From an uncultured Gaiellaceae bacterium (GTDB lineage Bacteria; Actinomycetota; Thermoleophilia; Gaiellales; Gaiellaceae), in contig CATPAS010000094.1 of NCBI GenBank assembly GCA_955652075.1, positions 1-12,928 on the forward strand: a stretch of DNA of 12,928 nucleotides. The letters are read 5' to 3'. The notes beneath the pieces were generated by a model, which saw only the letters and a program-made list of their open reading frames with translations, had not been told where the DNA came from and did not search any database. The translations under genes and the position numbers were made by a program. How positions within the stretch are numbered: position 1 is the first letter of the stretch; every line of letters starts with the position of its first letter. Of this stretch, positions 11,529 to 12,928 are shown in pieces.

Positions 11529-12928
11529 GGCTCGAAGCAAAGCTTCGCCCTCTCGGATGTAGTACGTAGCCCCGACCGAGCGGTAGAACGCGAGCGCGCG
11601 GCCCAGTTGTTCCGCAGCTGCGGCTTCGTCGCCCGAGTCGAGGAGCCGCTTTGCCGCCCTAGAACGCGAGTACGCCTCGTAGGCCCGCGCACCGACGTCC
11701 GCGTAGCGATCTGCCGCCGTCACGTAGTCGCTCTGCACGAGGGCATCGACGACGAGGCGCCACGGTTTGCCCAGAAGAGATCGGTCGGTAGCCGTCCGTA
11801 AGGCTTCTCCGCGACCGAGGTCGGCCATCGCAAGCGCGCCGTCCAGCGCGTAGGTGAAGTTCTCGGCGTAGACCACCTCGTAGAGCTCGTCGAGGAGGCT
11901 GTTCGCTTCTTCGATCCTTCCTTCACCGAGGAGGAGTGGGAAGGAGGCCTCGAGCGACGCCAGTGCCTGAGGATCACCCGCCTGTCGTGCTGCGGCCGTC
12001 CCGAGCTCGACATCCTCGAATGCGCCGTCGACATCACCGCGCCCGTACCGTATCCGGGCGCGGACAAAGCGAGCGAGCTGATCCTGATAATGAGGCTCTC
12101 CGGCCTCGGACACGGCCAGGAACCCGTCGACGAGCGCAAATGCTCGATCCCAATCGCCGATGCAGTGGAATGCGAAGCCTTGCTGCGCGTCGACCCAGCG
12201 CAGGAGTCCATGGCCCCCGAGTCGACGAGTGGAGCGGCGTCCTGCCTCGTAGGAATCGAGCGCGCCCGGAAGATCGCCTCCGATCCACATTCCTTCCGCG
12301 AGGTTGTTGTAGCCGCGCTGGATCTGCTGCACGTCGTTCATCCGGAGCGCGATCTCGATGCCGGACTTGATCACGGCGAGGTCGCTGCCGGGCATCGTCC
12401 CGAGGGTCACCAGCCCCGAGGCGCGCAACCGGTCGAGCCCGAACTCTTCGGCCATGGGCAAGCCATCGTCGAGGAGGTCCTTCGATCGGCCGTATTGATA
12501 GGCGAGCATCAACAGGCGCGCCCGCTCGATGAGGACCATCGCCTTGGTGGGTGAGGCGGGCGCATCACGCATGAGCTCGAGCGCTCGGTCGCCGTGCTGT
12601 TCGACCACGTCCCCCCTGCCCACCGCCCATGCGGTCTTGGCCACGATCATCTCGGCCTCGGCAGCGAGCTCGGCCCTCCCAGCTGTCGCGAGTGCGCCTG
12701 CCAGTGCGTCGAGGGTCGCAAGGTCCGAGAACTCTCCGTAGTCGTAGACCGCGTGCTCACGCCGAAGCGCGACGAGGATTCTCTCCGGATCATCCTCCGG
12801 CCAAAGCTCGAGCGCCGCGTCGTAGAGCCGGATGGACTGCACGTACGAACCCAGCGACGCCGCCCGCTCCGCCGCTTCGTAGAGCGCAGCCCGGGCGGCA
12901 TCCGCCACATCAGCGAGATCGAGGCCCG
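11520..12928 (-). CDS. TPR-like helical-repeat C-terminal part of a large regulator/ATPase (5' end outside window)
   Basis: The frame stays open to the right edge and 468 residues are visible, so this is a C-terminal fragment; the GTG at 12908 is probably internal. The sequence is a run of paired amphipathic helices of TPR type: LYEAAERAASLGSYVQSIRLYDAALELWPEDDPERI, then repeats of about 35-40 residues such as NNLAEGMWIGGDLPGALDSYEAGRR and further on AAEQLGRALAFYRSVGATYYIREGEALLRASA at the end. The 'ALELWPEDDPER' phrase is familiar from the region after the ATPase module in actinobacterial adenylate-cyclase/AAA-type and LuxR/AfsR-type signalling proteins, so such a protein is the likely identity. 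No DNA-binding or cyclase domain is within the window. It converges on the persulfide dioxygenase gene with a nine-base overlap. Confidence 0.72.
   Translation of the reverse strand, partial: GLDLADVADAARAALYEAAERAASLGSYVQSIRLYDAALELWPEDDPERILVALRREHAVYDYGEFSDLATLDALAGALATAGRAELAAEAEMIVAKTAWAVGRGDVVEQHGDRALELMRDAPASPTKAMVLIERARLLMLAYQYGRSKDLLDDGLPMAEEFGLDRLRASGLVTLGTMPGSDLAVIKSGIEIALRMNDVQQIQRGYNNLAEGMWIGGDLPGALDSYEAGRRSTRRLGGHGLLRWVDAQQGFAFHCIGDWDRAFALVDGFLAVSEAGEPHYQDQLARFVRARIRYGRGDVDGAFEDVELGTAAARQAGDPQALASLEASFPLLLGEGRIEEANSLLDELYEVVYAENFTYALDGALAMADLGRGEALRTATDRSLLGKPWRLVVDALVQSDYVTAADRYADVGARAYEAYSRSRAAKRLLDSGDEAAAAEQLGRALAFYRSVGATYYIREGEALLRASA
11527..11552. terminator. Hairpin at the convergent end of the persulfide and TPR genes
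   Basis: GAGG (11527-11530) pairs with CCTC (11549-11552). CGAAGC (11533-11538) pairs with GCTTCG (11542-11547) around an AAA loop, with a small 2-by-1 internal loop between the stems. It begins on the dioxygenase stop codon and lies in the last codons of the minus gene. No T-run follows on either strand, so it is not a classic intrinsic terminator. Actinobacteria often use such T-less hairpins, and it could serve both strands. Part of the symmetry is imposed by coding sequence. Confidence 0.35.

Noticed and set aside
1..12928. CRISPR arrays, tRNA or rRNA genes, insertion sequences, phage or toxin-antitoxin modules
   Set aside because: Reading both strands showed no regularly spaced repeats, cloverleaf-like or rRNA-like stretches, transposase motifs or terminal repeats.

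Overview
The window is high-GC, densely packed chromosomal DNA of actinobacterial character. Many starts are GTG or TTG, several promoters look leaderless (a TANNNT -10 box 6-9 bases before the start codon, with no Shine-Dalgarno), and the protein families are typical of soil Actinomycetota. A Thermoleophilia-type lineage (Gaiellales/Solirubrobacterales) is my best guess from gene style only. No rRNA, tRNA, CRISPR array, transposase or phage gene is visible. No gap between genes exceeds about 125 bases.

Layout. (a) 1-152, minus: the first 50 codons of a secreted sugar-ABC-transporter binding protein. (b) 153-277: a divergent control region with a CRP-like palindrome and two promoters. (c) 278-4398, plus: a tight three-gene run of Gfo/Idh/MocA dehydrogenase, GlcD-type FAD oxidase, and biotin carboxylase fused to a biotin carrier domain. 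The last two are coupled through a TTG/TGA overlap. (d) 4399-5541, minus: a three-gene run of small coiled-coil protein, SCP2 sterol-carrier-like protein and DUF2269-like membrane protein. (e) 5624-8250, plus: M17 leucyl aminopeptidase (pepA) and an acyl-CoA dehydrogenase, again joined by a TTG/TGA overlap. (f) 8225-10168, minus: a multi-module CopC-CopD copper protein with extra C-terminal modules. (g) 10212-11528, plus: a CstB-like persulfide dioxygenase with a pseudo-rhodanese and an active rhodanese. (h) 11520-12928, minus: the helical-repeat C-terminus of a large protein that enters from beyond the right edge.

How the genes may work together. Region (a)-(c) looks like carbohydrate or polyol uptake and oxidation. 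The 2-hydroxyacid oxidase and the biotin carboxylase could connect it to central carbon or acyl-CoA metabolism, but no carboxyltransferase is present. Region (e) could link peptide-derived amino acids to acyl-CoA oxidation. Region (f)-(g) puts extracytoplasmic copper handling back to back with sulfane-sulfur detoxification. The two start codons are only 43 bases apart, and identical TAGCTT -10-like boxes point outwards. All three convergent gene pairs abut or overlap, so conventional terminators have no room between them.

The best candidates for something little described are the four-module CopC-CopD-beta-LolA-like protein and its shared promoter with the persulfide dioxygenase, and the small coiled-coil/SCP2/DUF2269 operon. 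Neither is proven to be a new system from sequence alone.
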